DNA of 62,702 nucleotides, taken from positions 530,298-592,999 of the forward strand of contig NW_019091510.1 of NCBI RefSeq assembly GCF_001949145.1. Direction: 5' to 3'. Position 1 is the first letter of the stretch. Every line of letters starts with the position of its first letter. The stretch comes from Acanthaster planci (taxonomy: Eukaryota > Echinodermata > Asteroidea > Valvatida > Acanthasteridae). Shown here piece by piece: positions 47,575 to 59,076 of the stretch. The notes under the pieces are model-generated. The model was not told where the DNA came from. It ran no database searches and saw only the letters and a list, made by a program, of their open reading frames with translations. Both the position numbers and the translations under genes were made by a program.

Positions 47575-50500
47575 GTAGGCCTCTGGATAGCCAAGAATAG
47601 GGTCAGTTTGTTGGACCACATCCTTGGCCAAAGGCCCCAGCAGCAGGCAGCCAACCAAAGGCCCCAGCAGCCAAGGACATAGTCCAGTAGACTGGTCCAT
47701 CATGGTATGACCTGAGCTGTGAATAGATAAATCCAACGAGATGCCATTCCAAGGGGCCATTTACACTCACACAGCTGTCTCAACCTGAACACGCCAGCGC
47801 ACTTCTGCAATTGACTACTGCCTATTGGTCAAGGAGAAATTTCACATGCGGGCACCTGCGTGTGAACGGGATGGCCCCTTAGTAATGGCTTCCAATTTTG
47901 GAACTAAAATTGCTGTTCATTATTTGTACAGTAAAGCATGCGGCTACTTCATAGCAACTGCCTGCTTGCACTGGCGCACATGCCTGCCGGTTTGTTGCCA
48001 GCAGTGGTGACACTTATGTCACAACTCTTTCTTTACACGGCTCTGGGTCCGGGGCTAGGCACTGGACCGACACTTCATTAATATGGGAACTGTGTGAATT
48101 AATTCAATTTTTCTGGATTGGAGGAGTTGAGAGTTTCAAACTTTGTTCGTCAGCACTTGTGAATCTTACTGGCTTGTTTGTTTGAATGCACATTTTTGCA
48201 CACTCACCTCTAGGTTATTGAGTTAGATTTCAAAGCGTCAGGGATTATAGCGAGTATGTCCTTGGATAAACATCTTTGTTGCTGATCGCTTCTCCTCAAA
48301 GTGATACAAGTACCTGAGTGGGCGAAGGATGGCCTTCATGTTTATATTAGCAGTTTCTGCCCAAACGACAGCTTTGAGCTACGTATTAGTACATGTATAT
48401 CACAGGGAACTCAGGAGGTGTTCAGAATGTTTTAGTGGTCTTTCAAGATCACATATGCTTCATAACAACAATACTGTACAACTGCCAACTGTATTCACGT
48501 TATAATGCACTGTCTCCTATCCATGAATAATGGTGTACCACAAGAGTTCATGTACATGTACATTAGATGTACATGTATGTTTCTGGAGGTCAGCATGTAT
48601 GATGATGCAGAGGTATCAACTTGTGTGGAATTTTGTTCTTTTAAGTGCAAGGCTATTTTTGTTGTTGTGTAAATAGAAATATTTTAGTGAGGTGTTACGA
48701 TGACTATGGTGGAAGCAAACAAAGCCAAGGTTTTGCCCTTTGTTGGCCAACAAAGGGCAAAATGGCCTTGAAGCTCCAGGTTTGCCGTTGTGGAGCCACA
48801 TGTATACATTTACATGTATTTAGTGTTGTAGACTTAACAAGTTTTTATTACCCCTGACCCTACCAAATTCTTCAAAATTCAAGGGGGAGAGGATTTGGAA
48901 AAATTTACAGAATTCACAGAAGGATTTACAGAATTTGCAGATGGTAAAACCTTGCCGCTGTTGCTTAACATGGTTGGCACTGATTTTTAGAAAACTGGTC
49001 TTGACTCCTATTTTTACCCTCAATTCTCTATATCTCAGTGAGATTTATTTGCAGGGGCATACTTTACAACATACTCTTCCACTTTCACTTTTTCTTCGGC
49101 AGAACAAGTCAGAGAGGGAATTGTTTAGCAGGTTCCCACAGTCCAAGACTCCAGCAGTACAGAAGCAATACTTCTGTCCAGTAGAAGGATGCAGTCGCCA
49201 TAAGGCAGGCAACAATCCTTTTGCAAACATGTGGCCTCTCAAGCAGGTATGGATCGATATAGGAGATGGGCGTCAAACCGACTGTCCAGTAGGCACAGCC
49301 TTCCTTTCCCAAGGCAGCAAACTATTTATATCTGATGTGTCATAATTTATATCCATTCACATTTGGATTTAGTGTGAACCAACCTGTATAACCTATATCA
49401 TACGTTATCTCTTGAAAGTTGGTCAAACCTGCAAATTGTATACCCTTGTCAATTTTATAAATACATGTATATGCTGATGATATAAACAAAGTAGAAGTGT
49501 GCAGCTGTATTAACTTATTGTTCGTTAAAGGGAGGTTACACCGTTGGTTCTTTGCAGTAATTTCACAAGATTAGCAGATTTGAGATTTAAGATTTACTGC
49601 AGCATTCCTTCCACTGACTTGTTTTATGTTTGAGTTACATTAGCCGCTTTTAGAATAAGTGAGAAAAACATGGCGGTGTTTTCAACTGTCACGTCAAAGA
49701 TCTGGTAATTTATCTTGTGCAAAAATCATGAACTGGGTGTTCTGAGTGAGTGAACAAGGTACTTGCAGGGTCCATCTGCAGATGAACAGGCAGGACAGAA
49801 GTGCTTTCCCTTTAAAAAGAGCAGTTTTCCAAGGCCAAGAGAAATCACTAAATTTACCTTGGAGTAATGCGCCTTTTCTTCTGATAAATAATACATTACC
49901 AGATCTTCGATTTGAATTCATGGAATTGAAAAAAAAAACTTTATTGAGGACCATAGTGAAGTTACTAAAGTCACTTTGTGTCTGACACAAGGAGTATATG
50001 CATGTGTGTGCCCAAGTGTGCTTTATCACTACACTGTTGCGTCAGTTTACGCAGTAATGAATGTCTGCAAGCCCATTCTCGGTTGACAAACTAATGATTG
50101 TTGGCACAGAAGAAATTACATCTGGAAACGTAGGGAGTTAAGCCTCTGGAGATCATCGGTTTTGTTGACAAAATTCTCTTACTGTGCAGCTTGAAAAGGG
50201 CAGCCAGGTTGGCCAAGCATGCAAAGCTGACAGTGAGTTTGGACTGTACCATAATGGTGTATGGGTGATAGCGAGATTGCAACATTTTGCCATTAAGAAA
50301 ATCCTTTTTTAAATAAAATTTGACTTCGAACTAATCCTTTATTTTATACCTTGCGCTTATTTTCTTCTTGTTGAGTTTTATTTTCGGTGAATCTCCGCCA
50401 GTGTATTTTTTTTAGCTGCATTCAGTGTGACCCATTCATTCAGACTTTTACAACATCTGCACACACCATACACAAGAATGGGTGCCTGTCAACAGAAGTG

Positions 50501-53500
50501 TTATTTAAAGCCACACAAACTGACCAATAATGGTTGGCTGACCATCATCAGAAAGGAGAACAAAATTTCTTGTTTTTTAAAAACCGGCAGCACTCAGGGC
50601 AGAAATTTTTTACAGATTGATTGAGGCTGTTATTTACTTTCTTTCAAGTAATTGAGGATTATTCAGCAGTCCCAGTTGTGTTGTTTTACCGATGGTGGAA
50701 CCTAACCATACATTGACACAAAGGAAGTATGCTATATTGTTGCTGTAAATTGCAAAATAAGTTGTCACGGACTAGCAGCTTCCCTAGTTTGTTGTTTGCT
50801 TTAAATGTGGACACAGTTTGAATCGATTCAGATCTCTATTTCTTCAATTGCACATATTTTTTCTTTAGCTCAGGACCTTTCTACATGTACATGCTTTTGT
50901 CAAGAATGTTTTTGCTCTCTTGTTTCAGCACTACCAACAGGTGCACGGTGAGCGCACCTACTTGTGCAGAAAGTGTGACTTTCCATTCGCCTTTGAACTC
51001 CAGCGTCGCAAGCATGAGAAGATTTGTGGTACAATATTCACCTGTTCCTGTGGTGTACCCTTCACAACCAGACAGGCCCTGTGTATGCATGCCATGAGAA
51101 AGAAACACAAATTGCCTCCTAAAAACTCTGATCAAATGCAAAAAGAGTGAGTTGGATATTTCTTAATATGTTTGTGGAAGACACGCTTATTTGCCCATTA
51201 TTTCTGATCAGTCAAACTACATAAACAGATTTTGTTTATGAATGCTTGATCAAAGATTTAATGCCAGTTCCAACTCAATCCAACCCAGCCCAATCCAACC
51301 CAGCCCCATCCTACTCAGCCCCATCCAACCCAGCCCCATCCAACCCAACCCAATCCAACCCAGCCCCATCCAACCCAGCCCANNNNNNNNNNNNNNNNNN
51401 NNNNNNNNNNNNNNNNNNNNNNNNNNNNNNNNNNNNNNNNNNNNNNNNNNNNNNNNNNNNNNNNNNNNNNNNNNNNNNNNNNNNNNNNTTTATCCAATCC
51501 CAGATTTTGTTTATGAATGCTTGATCAAAGATTTAATGCCAGTTCCAACTCAATCCAACCCAGCCCCATCCAACCCAATGCAACCCAGCCCCATCCAACT
51601 CAGCCCCATCCAACCCAGCCCAATCCAACCCAGCCCAACCCAACCGAACCCAGCCCATACCAACCCAACCTAACCCAACCCAACCCAGCCCAAGTTACAC
51701 AGCTTTATCCAATCCCAATCCTACCCATTCACCAATCAAATCAAACCAAAGTGAATAAAGCCCAATGCAAGCTCATTCCAAACTGAGTCATTTCCTGTGC
51801 AATAGTAAAAATTTTTTGGAAGCTTGATTTCATAGTTGTCACTCATATGCGTAAACATCTGGCCTGAATTTAGTTTCATAATGCCTTCATTCATGATCCT
51901 TTATGCTGGAAAATGATGAAATGGAGGCTTAAACACATATACGTTGATGATTTCTCAAACCATTTTTTGTTATCTCTGAAGCCAAGATGTATGTACCATG
52001 CATACAACATGTACATGTACACATTGCATGCATTAAACAGCTCAATGTTTACCATTGCAGTGCAACATATAAACTTTCTACCACGTATCAATGGAGTGCA
52101 TGAATCCACACTGTAATGCACATGGTAGTGATGATATGCATTTATTTTCTGGTTTGTTTCAAATTGTTTAGGACACCACAACCTCAGCAACAAGTGAACA
52201 ACGAAATTGCACCTGCAACAGAGACCAGTAATATAAATGAAAACTCATCACTGGTTACTGTCAACAAAGTTTTAACAATCCCTGTTCCAGTTGCCCAAGT
52301 GGGTCATATTCCCCGCCTGATCGTGACCTCCCAGCCATTGCAAATTCTCAAGGCTGGGAGTTCAACCATTCAACCCCCATCCAGGAGCAAGCAGAAGACA
52401 GAACGCTTCCTCTTGCCAAAGCCCACCATCCTCAGTGTAAACAGGGCCGCTGTCTTACACCCCCAGACTACACAGATTGTCACAATCAACAAAGGGGTTG
52501 TCCAGAGCTTTCCAGTGAGCGTTGCACCAAGTCAGCCAACCAAACCTTACAAGCGAACACTGGCTACCCAGACCCCAAAGTGGCCAGGAAGTCCAAGAAA
52601 TAAAATGGCTAACCATCAGCATAAAGAAGTTTGCCGTTCTTCATCATTGGTAGGGGGAGATGGTGGGTCCAACAGTCAACGACTGTGCAGAGATTTAGGG
52701 ATGGATAGCCATCCAAACAGCAGCATCAACTGCCACACGCAGACCGTTGTCCAGCAGAATTCAGCCCACACACAAACACAGGGTGATTTGATCATGCAGG
52801 AAGCTTTTCTGTCAGCACACATTGAAATTCCTACACTAGGGCAGCAGGCACAGATACCAGTATGCGAACCACAGCAGCAGGCCCTTCAACAACAACCCTT
52901 GCAGCAGAGCATTATAGCACTGAACAGGCACACTCAAACAAGCCAGAGTTTCCAACAGGCTTCTGTTGACCGTCTACCAAACAGTGTGAGCATTGCCAAC
53001 TCCCTACCAGTCCAGCAGCCTCACTACACAGTGCAGGCGGGAACCGGATTCAGTACCAACTCCACATCCAGCTGTGATGTTCAAACGGACCGATGGCTTT
53101 CATCCCTAGCACAAGTCAGTGACCAGGGCACCCTTACCGACATTGCCGGAGTCCCTACTCAAACCGATTTTAACGTCCTCGACTTCTTGAATCTCAGTAA
53201 TTCAGAGACACAAACAGTCATAAGTCAGTCAGCTTTTGAGGAATCTACGGCTACAGAGCACATTTCTACTCAGACAGTCCGCCATGCAGCAGACATCACA
53301 CAAACAGAAACCAGTATTCAGACCACCACATCAGACCTGCAGGATTCCTACATGGAGAAAATACAGAGTACTATGCAGACCCAGACCAACTTCTACAGCA
53401 CCTATTTAGATGCCCTTCTGCTAAATGAATCACAGAGTCAAACAAGCCCAGGAGGGAGTCTTGATAGTGAAAACAGTGCCTCTTGCTGCCAACAGACCCA

Positions 53501-53969
53501 GACCTTGACACTACCAGCCCCTCAGACTGACCACCAGCAGACACAAACTGCACTCCCAGACCTCAGTCTCAGTACCAGCGACTTTCTCTCATTGGACATG
53601 TACACCCAGACAGCACAGCAGGGCCTGAGAAATCGTAACTCCTCTCTTCAAACTCAGACGGACTCTTTCTTGGAGTACAGCCTATCTAGCATGGAAACCC
53701 AGACAATGGCTGACTTTGACCTGGGTGCCTTTGATTATCAGTCCGCATCGGTGCAGACGGATTCACATTACCAGGATAACTATGTCCGTCAGTTGGCTAC
53801 TACGACACAGGTCCAAACTCAGACTACCTGCAGCAATAGCTGGAGGTTAGAGGGAGCAGACACAGCAGCTAGGCATGTCCAGACAGACATGACTCATGCA
53901 GAAAAGTTGTATACTCTTCAGCTATCTTCAGCTGGTACACTGACTGACAGCCACACTCAGACTGGGTAA
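47422..53969 (+). CDS. ATMIN: ATM interactor / ASCIZ zinc-finger transcription factor (4 exons, 770 aa)
   Basis: ATMIN (ASCIZ) is a nuclear zinc-finger factor. It activates transcription of the dynein light chain DYNLL1/LC8, is itself bound and inhibited by LC8, and links to ATM signalling. The four exons join in phase. Fingers: C24/C29/H42/H47; C76/C81/H100/H105 (split by intron 2); C112/C115/H128/C132; C138/C140/H153/H159, the same four-finger pattern as the human protein. After a basic linker with RFLLPKP (compare LLLPKPK in human) the tail is rich in Gln, Ser and Thr, with 16 TQT motifs and several VQTD, ending SHTQTG. Human ATMIN is 823 residues. Neighbours do not suggest shared regulation. 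The N gap lies in intron 3, so it does not affect the protein. Confidence 0.95.
47809..48070. repeat. Repeat in ATMIN intron 1 with a relative at 56985-57255
   Basis: Shares CCTATTGG near its start, then GATGGCCCC..AGT.AATGGCTT and, further on, a TTGCCAGCA/GCAGCAACCA region with the later copy. Diverged; class unknown. Confidence 0.45.
48731..48762. repeat. Perfect 32-bp palindrome
   Basis: TTTTGCCCTTTGTTGG followed directly by its exact complement, with no spacer. ATMIN intron 1. Confidence 0.9.
49103..49246 (+). CDS. ATMIN: ATMIN exon 2 (zinc finger 2, first half)
   Basis: After TCGGCAG it encodes 48 codons including KQYFCPVEGCSRH and PFANMWPLKQ, matching FYCCPIEGCPRG and FSQFSLVKQH in human. 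It ends in phase 0 before GTATGG, between the Cys pair and the His pair of finger 2. Confidence 0.93.
50929..51146 (+). CDS. ATMIN: ATMIN exon 3 (zinc fingers 2 to 4)
   Basis: After TGTTTCAG it starts HYQQVHGERTYLCRKC, giving the His pair of finger 2, then a Cys2-His-Cys finger (LQRRKHEKIC) and the short-knuckle finger FTCSCGVPF with HAMRKKH. It ends in phase 2 before GTGAGT. Confidence 0.94.
51242..51720. repeat. Minisatellite of about 5- to 15-bp units in ATMIN intron 3
   Basis: Tandem variants of CCAACCCAGCCCCAT and CCAATCCAACCCAG on both sides of the gap. The frames it opens (Pro-Ser-Gln-Asn repeats on plus, Gly-Trp-Val on minus) are not genes. Confidence 0.92.
51383..51488. other. Assembly gap (106 N)
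   Basis: A run of N inside the CCAACCCAGCCCCAT-type minisatellite of ATMIN intron 3. The true length is unknown. Confidence 0.99.
52172..53969 (+). CDS. ATMIN: ATMIN exon 4 (SQ/TQ-rich tail)
   Basis: The last coding exon starts after TTGTTTAG, completes a Glu and reads TPQPQQQVNNEIAPA. The Met codons upstream (52116 onward) are intronic. Its 598 residues contain 16 TQT motifs, most preceded by H, E, Q or hydrophobic residues, which is the LC8-binding pattern, plus SQ sites that are candidate ATM targets. It ends TAA at 53967-53969. Confidence 0.95.
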
Positions 53970-54378
53970 CAATGAACATTTGTCAACTGCGGCAATATTG
54001 GGCTTGAAAATTTGAATGTGAAATATCACCGAGGTCTTTCAAATACATGTACTTCAGTACCTGTCTCCTTCATGGCCTACATGTGAGTTGTTTGTGGATT
54101 TTTACCAAACACTGACATGAGTTCATGTAATTTGTCAAATTCAAGTCCTCTTTTAAAATGAGCTCTCAAGCGATGAAAGATTTTTTAAAAATTGAATATA
54201 TATATATATATTTATGTAATCAACAGTTGTTAGCAGCTGTGTTGGGGAAACTAGATCTGTTAACTTTCTTCAGCTTGGGGCATGAGACACCTGCTTGTAA
54301 GTTTTGTTAGATCATTTTTAATCAGTCATACAAGTAGTATGTTTTGCTTCTGGTGAAGTTCTGCTCTTGATAACTGCA

Positions 54379-54404
54379 GCCAACCAGCTGATCAGCTGGT
54401 TGGC
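54379..54404. repeat. Perfect 26-bp palindrome
   Basis: GCCAACCAGCTGA followed by its exact complement. It includes two CAGCTG E-boxes on DNA; in RNA it would lie in the probable ATMIN 3' UTR. Confidence 0.9.
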
Positions 54405-54864
54405 GTTAACAAATGGCCATGAGAAGTGAAGCTGGTGGTAGAATAGTAAGACATGCTGGTACATTGTATTGGTACCAAAATGAAAAAATGGATACATATT
54501 TCGAGCTTGGCATTCCATGATACCATTGAAAATGTGAAGAGAGCGGCATGTGAATCTCATTGACAAATGGCTGACTGAACGGATGCGTTGAGAGAGTGTG
54601 TGATGGACTTACGTGCAATGCAGGGTACAGTATACATTTTGGTGCAAACATTCAGGTTGACAAATTTGACGCGATCTGTCTTACTGATGAAATTACATAA
54701 GTAAGTAGCTGAACAGTATCCAAGATATGATATATGTGTACATGTACGTGTAGCAAATACAATGCAGTAGACCAATACAGCATGGTTTGAGGGGAAGTAT
54801 TCCAGTTGGGAGGTAGTCAAACTGACCTACACCTCGGCACCAGTAATTCTTACTATTTTCCCGA

Positions 54865-54870
54865 AATAAA
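54865..54870 (+). promoter_or_regulatory. Candidate ATMIN polyadenylation signal
   Basis: AATAAA about 0.9 kb after the ATMIN stop, the first canonical hexamer on this strand after the coding sequence. It would give a 3' UTR of about 0.9 kb containing the 26-bp palindrome at 54379. Confidence 0.35.
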
Positions 54871-56984
54871 CCATGCTGTATTTGTTTTACTACACTTCAT
54901 AAATATTCAAACAGAAATCTCATGTTACTTGGACTCACAGGCGCCATTGTTGTTTCTCAGCTACTAAATTTCCATGTCATGATAGTGCAGATGTGCATAG
55001 AAACAGCGCTTCAGTAGTCTGGTGCTGACATACCTTTTGGGTCTTTACTGTATTAGTTATTAGGATACAACTCCAGACTGGTTCCGTAAGATTACATGAC
55101 AAAGACTACATATTTACGCGGCGGGTTCCAGAGGGATTTTATGATACTACCAGAAAACGGCAGTGAGGTGGATGCTCATCACTATGACATCATCCGATTG
55201 CGTATCATTTGTACTTTCCAGAGATGTGGTGGAATCAGCCAATGACACACTCCGGTTTGCTCATGAATATTTATACGGTGTAGTAATTTGAAAATACACA
55301 CCTGCTGTGTATACATGTAGAGTGCCTACTAACATTAGGTGCTTATAGAGGGTTGCGCTTGTGGCATTAATTTGTTCTTGCTGTATATTTGAAGATGTAG
55401 AAAAGAAGTTATCACGGAAAGTTATTTCATGTTATTTCAGAAAATAGATGTAATTATGCACCCACAGGTCATTTTTCAAATTAATGTTAAGCAGCATTGC
55501 TTCCAAAGAGATGAAATATGGAAAACAAGTAAACGGTACATACATGTATGGAGTTTCATATTTCAGGAATATTTAAAAAGACTTGTAAGCTATGCCTGTA
55601 TGCTGCTTCATTGCAATACCGTGTTGTGTAAAAAGGTTACTGTTAAAAAAATCTTATATTCTGTTATCGTCATATGTCCCAAGGTTATACATGTTTGTCA
55701 CAGGTTCATCTTGACATTTTTCTCGCACATGTTTGTGGAACACAAAGTTTTCTGAAGTCATGTAATTCTGCCTTCCATATGCTTGAGTAGGATAAAAAAA
55801 CAATTTTTAAGCAAACTTGATCCGCTGACTGTGGAAGCAGGTCCAGTGCTCCCCTGCCAATTTCGACTGGGGGGGCATGGTCTCCCCCCCTCACATTTTC
55901 AGGGTGCATAGGGTAGGGCAGAATGGATCCGTCTGTTAATGGCTGATGCCTGATGGCTTGACAACTGGTCCCCCCCCACTTTGAAAATTGGTCCGCCGCC
56001 ATTGACTTGATCCAGTAATTACATGCGACAGCATGTTCTATGCTTCTGTGTTGGCACAAGGAGATGTACTGATAGTCGCAAAACATGCATAAAATTAAAA
56101 AGAGGGATGTTTTCTCTTTAATACATGTTTAGGCTGTGCAGTATCGCATATGTCACACTAGATGTGGTATTGGATTGACCTATCGTATACTTAATCATCA
56201 CACAAGTGCAAGTGGAACATGGAATAATAAAGTGTGCCCCTTCAGCCTCTTGGTATACGGGACACAGATGGATTACATTATTCCCTGTTCCATGAGCATG
56301 ATAACGAATTTATCTTCAAGCAAACTTGATGCGCTGTAAAGATGTTACGGAGGCCTATGCATGCAAGCGTGCCACCTTTGAATTGACAGAAAATTTTGCT
56401 GTTGTGTCTTTTGCTTTTAATGTAAAAATAGCACATTGCGTGGGGTTAGAACCCACGCATTATGTGGAGTTTGACATAGACAGTTATATATCACACTGTT
56501 TGTTGCCATGGATCGACCAGTCAGAATTGAGAATTTGAGTTTGAAGATGAGAATTCTAGTTTGATTAGAGTTACATGTACACTGTGTGCTCATACTGTAC
56601 AATGGATTGTACAGTATTGAAGTACCAGTCGGATACAAATAATTTTACATTTCTAAGTAACGAGTATTCAGTTAAAGTTATCAGCATAATACCTGAAATA
56701 TTGTCTTTTTCTCTGTCTCTCAAGGATTTTCTCTGTGTACAAAAGTTGAAAGCCACCATGGACGTGTTCTTAGTCAGTTGGCATGCTTGATACATGGATT
56801 ATAATTTGTGCGGTACTTGAGGATATTAATAGATTTTTTACACCGCTTGTTAGTGGAGAATTTTCTAATGTTCATGCTGTCTTTCAGAATTTGTGTTGCT
56901 TAATTTGAAGAGGCTTTTAAGATTTTACTACATTTTTTTAAAAAAGAGGTACCGAGGAATGTAATAAATGTGTAAACACATTTT

Positions 56985-57255
56985 AACCCTATTGGCTGGA
57001 GAGGAATGCAACAAGTGTGTACCACCTGCCTGCGAATAAGATGGCCCCGCAGTGAATGGCTTTGTAGCCGGATTTATCTATAACTATGCTAATCAGTTAT
57101 ATACAAGTAAGAGGGGAGCCCTCTTGATCCCCCTTCCCATTTGTCACTGATCGGCGCTTGCTTTTCGACAAGCTCTGTACTTTTTGTGGCATTTATAGTT
57201 GCAGCAACCAGGTTCACTGCACTTGTTATTCAACACCAGCTGCTATGAAGGGCTG
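56985..57255. repeat. Relative of the repeat at 47809
   Basis: Starts TTAACCCTATTGGCTGGAGA and contains AAGATGGCCCCGCAGTGAAT. It lies between ATMIN and the DNAJA2-like gene. Confidence 0.45.
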
Positions 57256-57379
57256 ATATACTGTGGTCTGCCATATATTCATCTTCATGAACCTTTTAAA
57301 TACTCCAGATATACCTGCTAACTGCATTGCTAGGACTGGTAAAGCTAAAGGATGTTCTTTCCCTGAATCCCGTTCTTAG

Positions 57380-57860
57380 GGGCGCAGTCCACTAATTCAA
57401 GTGAGAATTTCTGGCCAGCTCATTAGCATTAAAAGTGCCACCCACAGTATCTTTTGAACAAGGAGATTGTATGGCCCCCAAAATGGTGAGATTGTGTAAA
57501 TCTTTGCCAGAATCATCTCCCTGGGTCTACGGGCTTTCATCTGAGAGCAGAAAAGCTAAAAAATACTGTTGAAAAATGGTCCTAAGTGCCCGAGAAAGCT
57601 GAGGGTTGTCACTTGAAAAATGGCTGCAAGCAGACTTTGGAAAATCCACTTTTTGGGGGGGTAGTTTTGTTCTGAGGGAATAACTCAAAATGTAATCGGT
57701 TAACCCACAGAAAATTGAAAAGAAAGTGAAAGATTATGGATCATACAATAATTTAACATGTGTTTCAGATGCCTCAGGGATGTTGGTAGGCATATTACTA
57801 GGCCCCAAACAATGCTGATTTTACACTGTTTTCAATGGGGCCTGAATTAGTGGACTACCC
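57380..57860. mobile_element. Element with AGTCCACTAATTCA inverted ends
   Basis: Left GCGCAGTCCACTAATTCAAG and right CTGAATTAGTGGACTACCC are inverted copies about 480 bases apart. Its interior (around 57700) resembles 43850-43900, and its right end resembles 34840-34870, so other fragments of the family occur in the window. Non-coding. Confidence 0.6.
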
Positions 57861-58786
57861 ACACTTGGGATCAAAGGTCATCTTGCGGTCACTTTTGGTC
57901 ATGTTATTGATGACAAAATGATTCCACACAGTCTCGAGTTGAATCGGTTCATGGCTTTGATGTGATTTCTGACTTCCAGAGGAATTTTTTCCAGATTTTT
58001 AAGGTTTTGGACCCAAAATTTGTGTGCTTTGAAAACTTAGGAACAACCATAGAATATTCTTGTCTCATGGAGCACATTTGACTTTATTTTTCATTTTGCT
58101 ATGGAGGGGGTGGGCTACGTGCCAATATGGTACACATGTTTATCTTTTGTAGTTAGCAAACAGGGTTTTTTGTTTTTGATAGGATTTTTTATTTGATGTT
58201 TCAAAATATTAAATAACAGCAAAAAAAAAAACTTTTGGTACAAATCTTAGAACCACATCCTCAAGGATTAATTGCCAAAAAATCACCATTTAGATTGTAC
58301 CACGTCAAACATACCCCTAGAACCTCTTGGGAAGATGCACAAAGCTACTAGTTTGATTGCTTTTGTTTTTTTTCAAGAAGTTGACAGTTGAGAGAATCCT
58401 CACAAAAAGTGGAACATCAGGTCTCAATAGTGAGATTGTCCTTACTGGGAATTGAAATTCCAGGTTCTACTGCCCATCCAGCTGAATGAGTCAGTACGTG
58501 TACCAGTTGGCATCCGTCAGATCTTATTTTCACTCATTAAGTTCAATAGAAACAGCCAACAAAACGATTGGTACATGTACTGTAATGATTCAGTGGTAAG
58601 GAACCACTCTGCTTTGATTTTATTTATACGCTTTGACATCGTATTACAGCGCGTATGGGTCAATAGTGTGGGCGCAAAAAGGATTATCTTCACCCACACA
58701 TCCATATTGCATCATAACTTTTGTAATAAGTAATACTGAGAGCAGGATTATCACATAATAGTTGGGAACATGTAGGGGAATCCCAC

Positions 58787-58971
58787 CACGTGCTTTCGCG
58801 CGAATTCATGTATTTCCATAAAATTACGTCACTCGAAGGTACGGCCATGGCCCAGCCACACGGGTCATGTAACCACAGTTATGACGTCACACCAAAGGAA
58901 CTTACGCACATGATCCGCGCGCCGGCGCATGAGTCTCCATCGAGTTTTCCAGCGATTTCATTGCCGACAAG
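58787..58971 (+). promoter_or_regulatory. Promoter region of the DNAJA2-like gene
   Basis: A CpG-rich block just upstream of the start codon with an E-box CACGTG (58787-58792), TTACGTCA (58824-58831) and a full CRE palindrome TGACGTCA (58882-58889), plus GCGCGCCGGCGC before the ATG. No clear TATA box. This is the strongest promoter-like composition in the window. Confidence 0.6.
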
Positions 58972-59076
58972 ATGGCGTTCAATTTCAATATGCGAGGTCG
59001 CGGATCATCGAATGATACAAGGCTGTACGAAGTTTTAGGAGTGTCTAAAAATGCGACCGATACTGACATAAAAAAG
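58972..59076 (+). CDS. DNAJA2-like exon 1
   Basis: Thirty-five codons in a CpG-rich setting, ending TDTDIKK in phase 0 before donor GTATGA. An in-frame second Met (residue 7) is a possible alternative start. Confidence 0.93.

Larger units (their letters stand above)
53970..58786. other. ATMIN 3' UTR and intergenic DNA
   Basis: The first 0.9 kb is probably 3' UTR. The rest holds a (TA)n run near 54200, the repeat at 56985, the inverted-end element at 57380-57860, and otherwise AT-rich sequence with no gene seen. Confidence 0.55.

Noticed and set aside
51242-51720. CRISPR-like regular repeats
   Set aside because: Units are short, variable and without unique spacers, in an animal intron.
51242-51786. 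Open frames of Pro-Ser-Gln-Asn repeats
   Set aside because: Translation of the minisatellite and of the N gap; low complexity and open in several frames.
52116-52171. Met codons at 52116 and later giving a longer ATMIN exon 4 frame
   Set aside because: This stretch lies upstream of the acceptor TTGTTTAG, and the joined frame from exon 3 matches ATMIN; the leading residues are intron translation.
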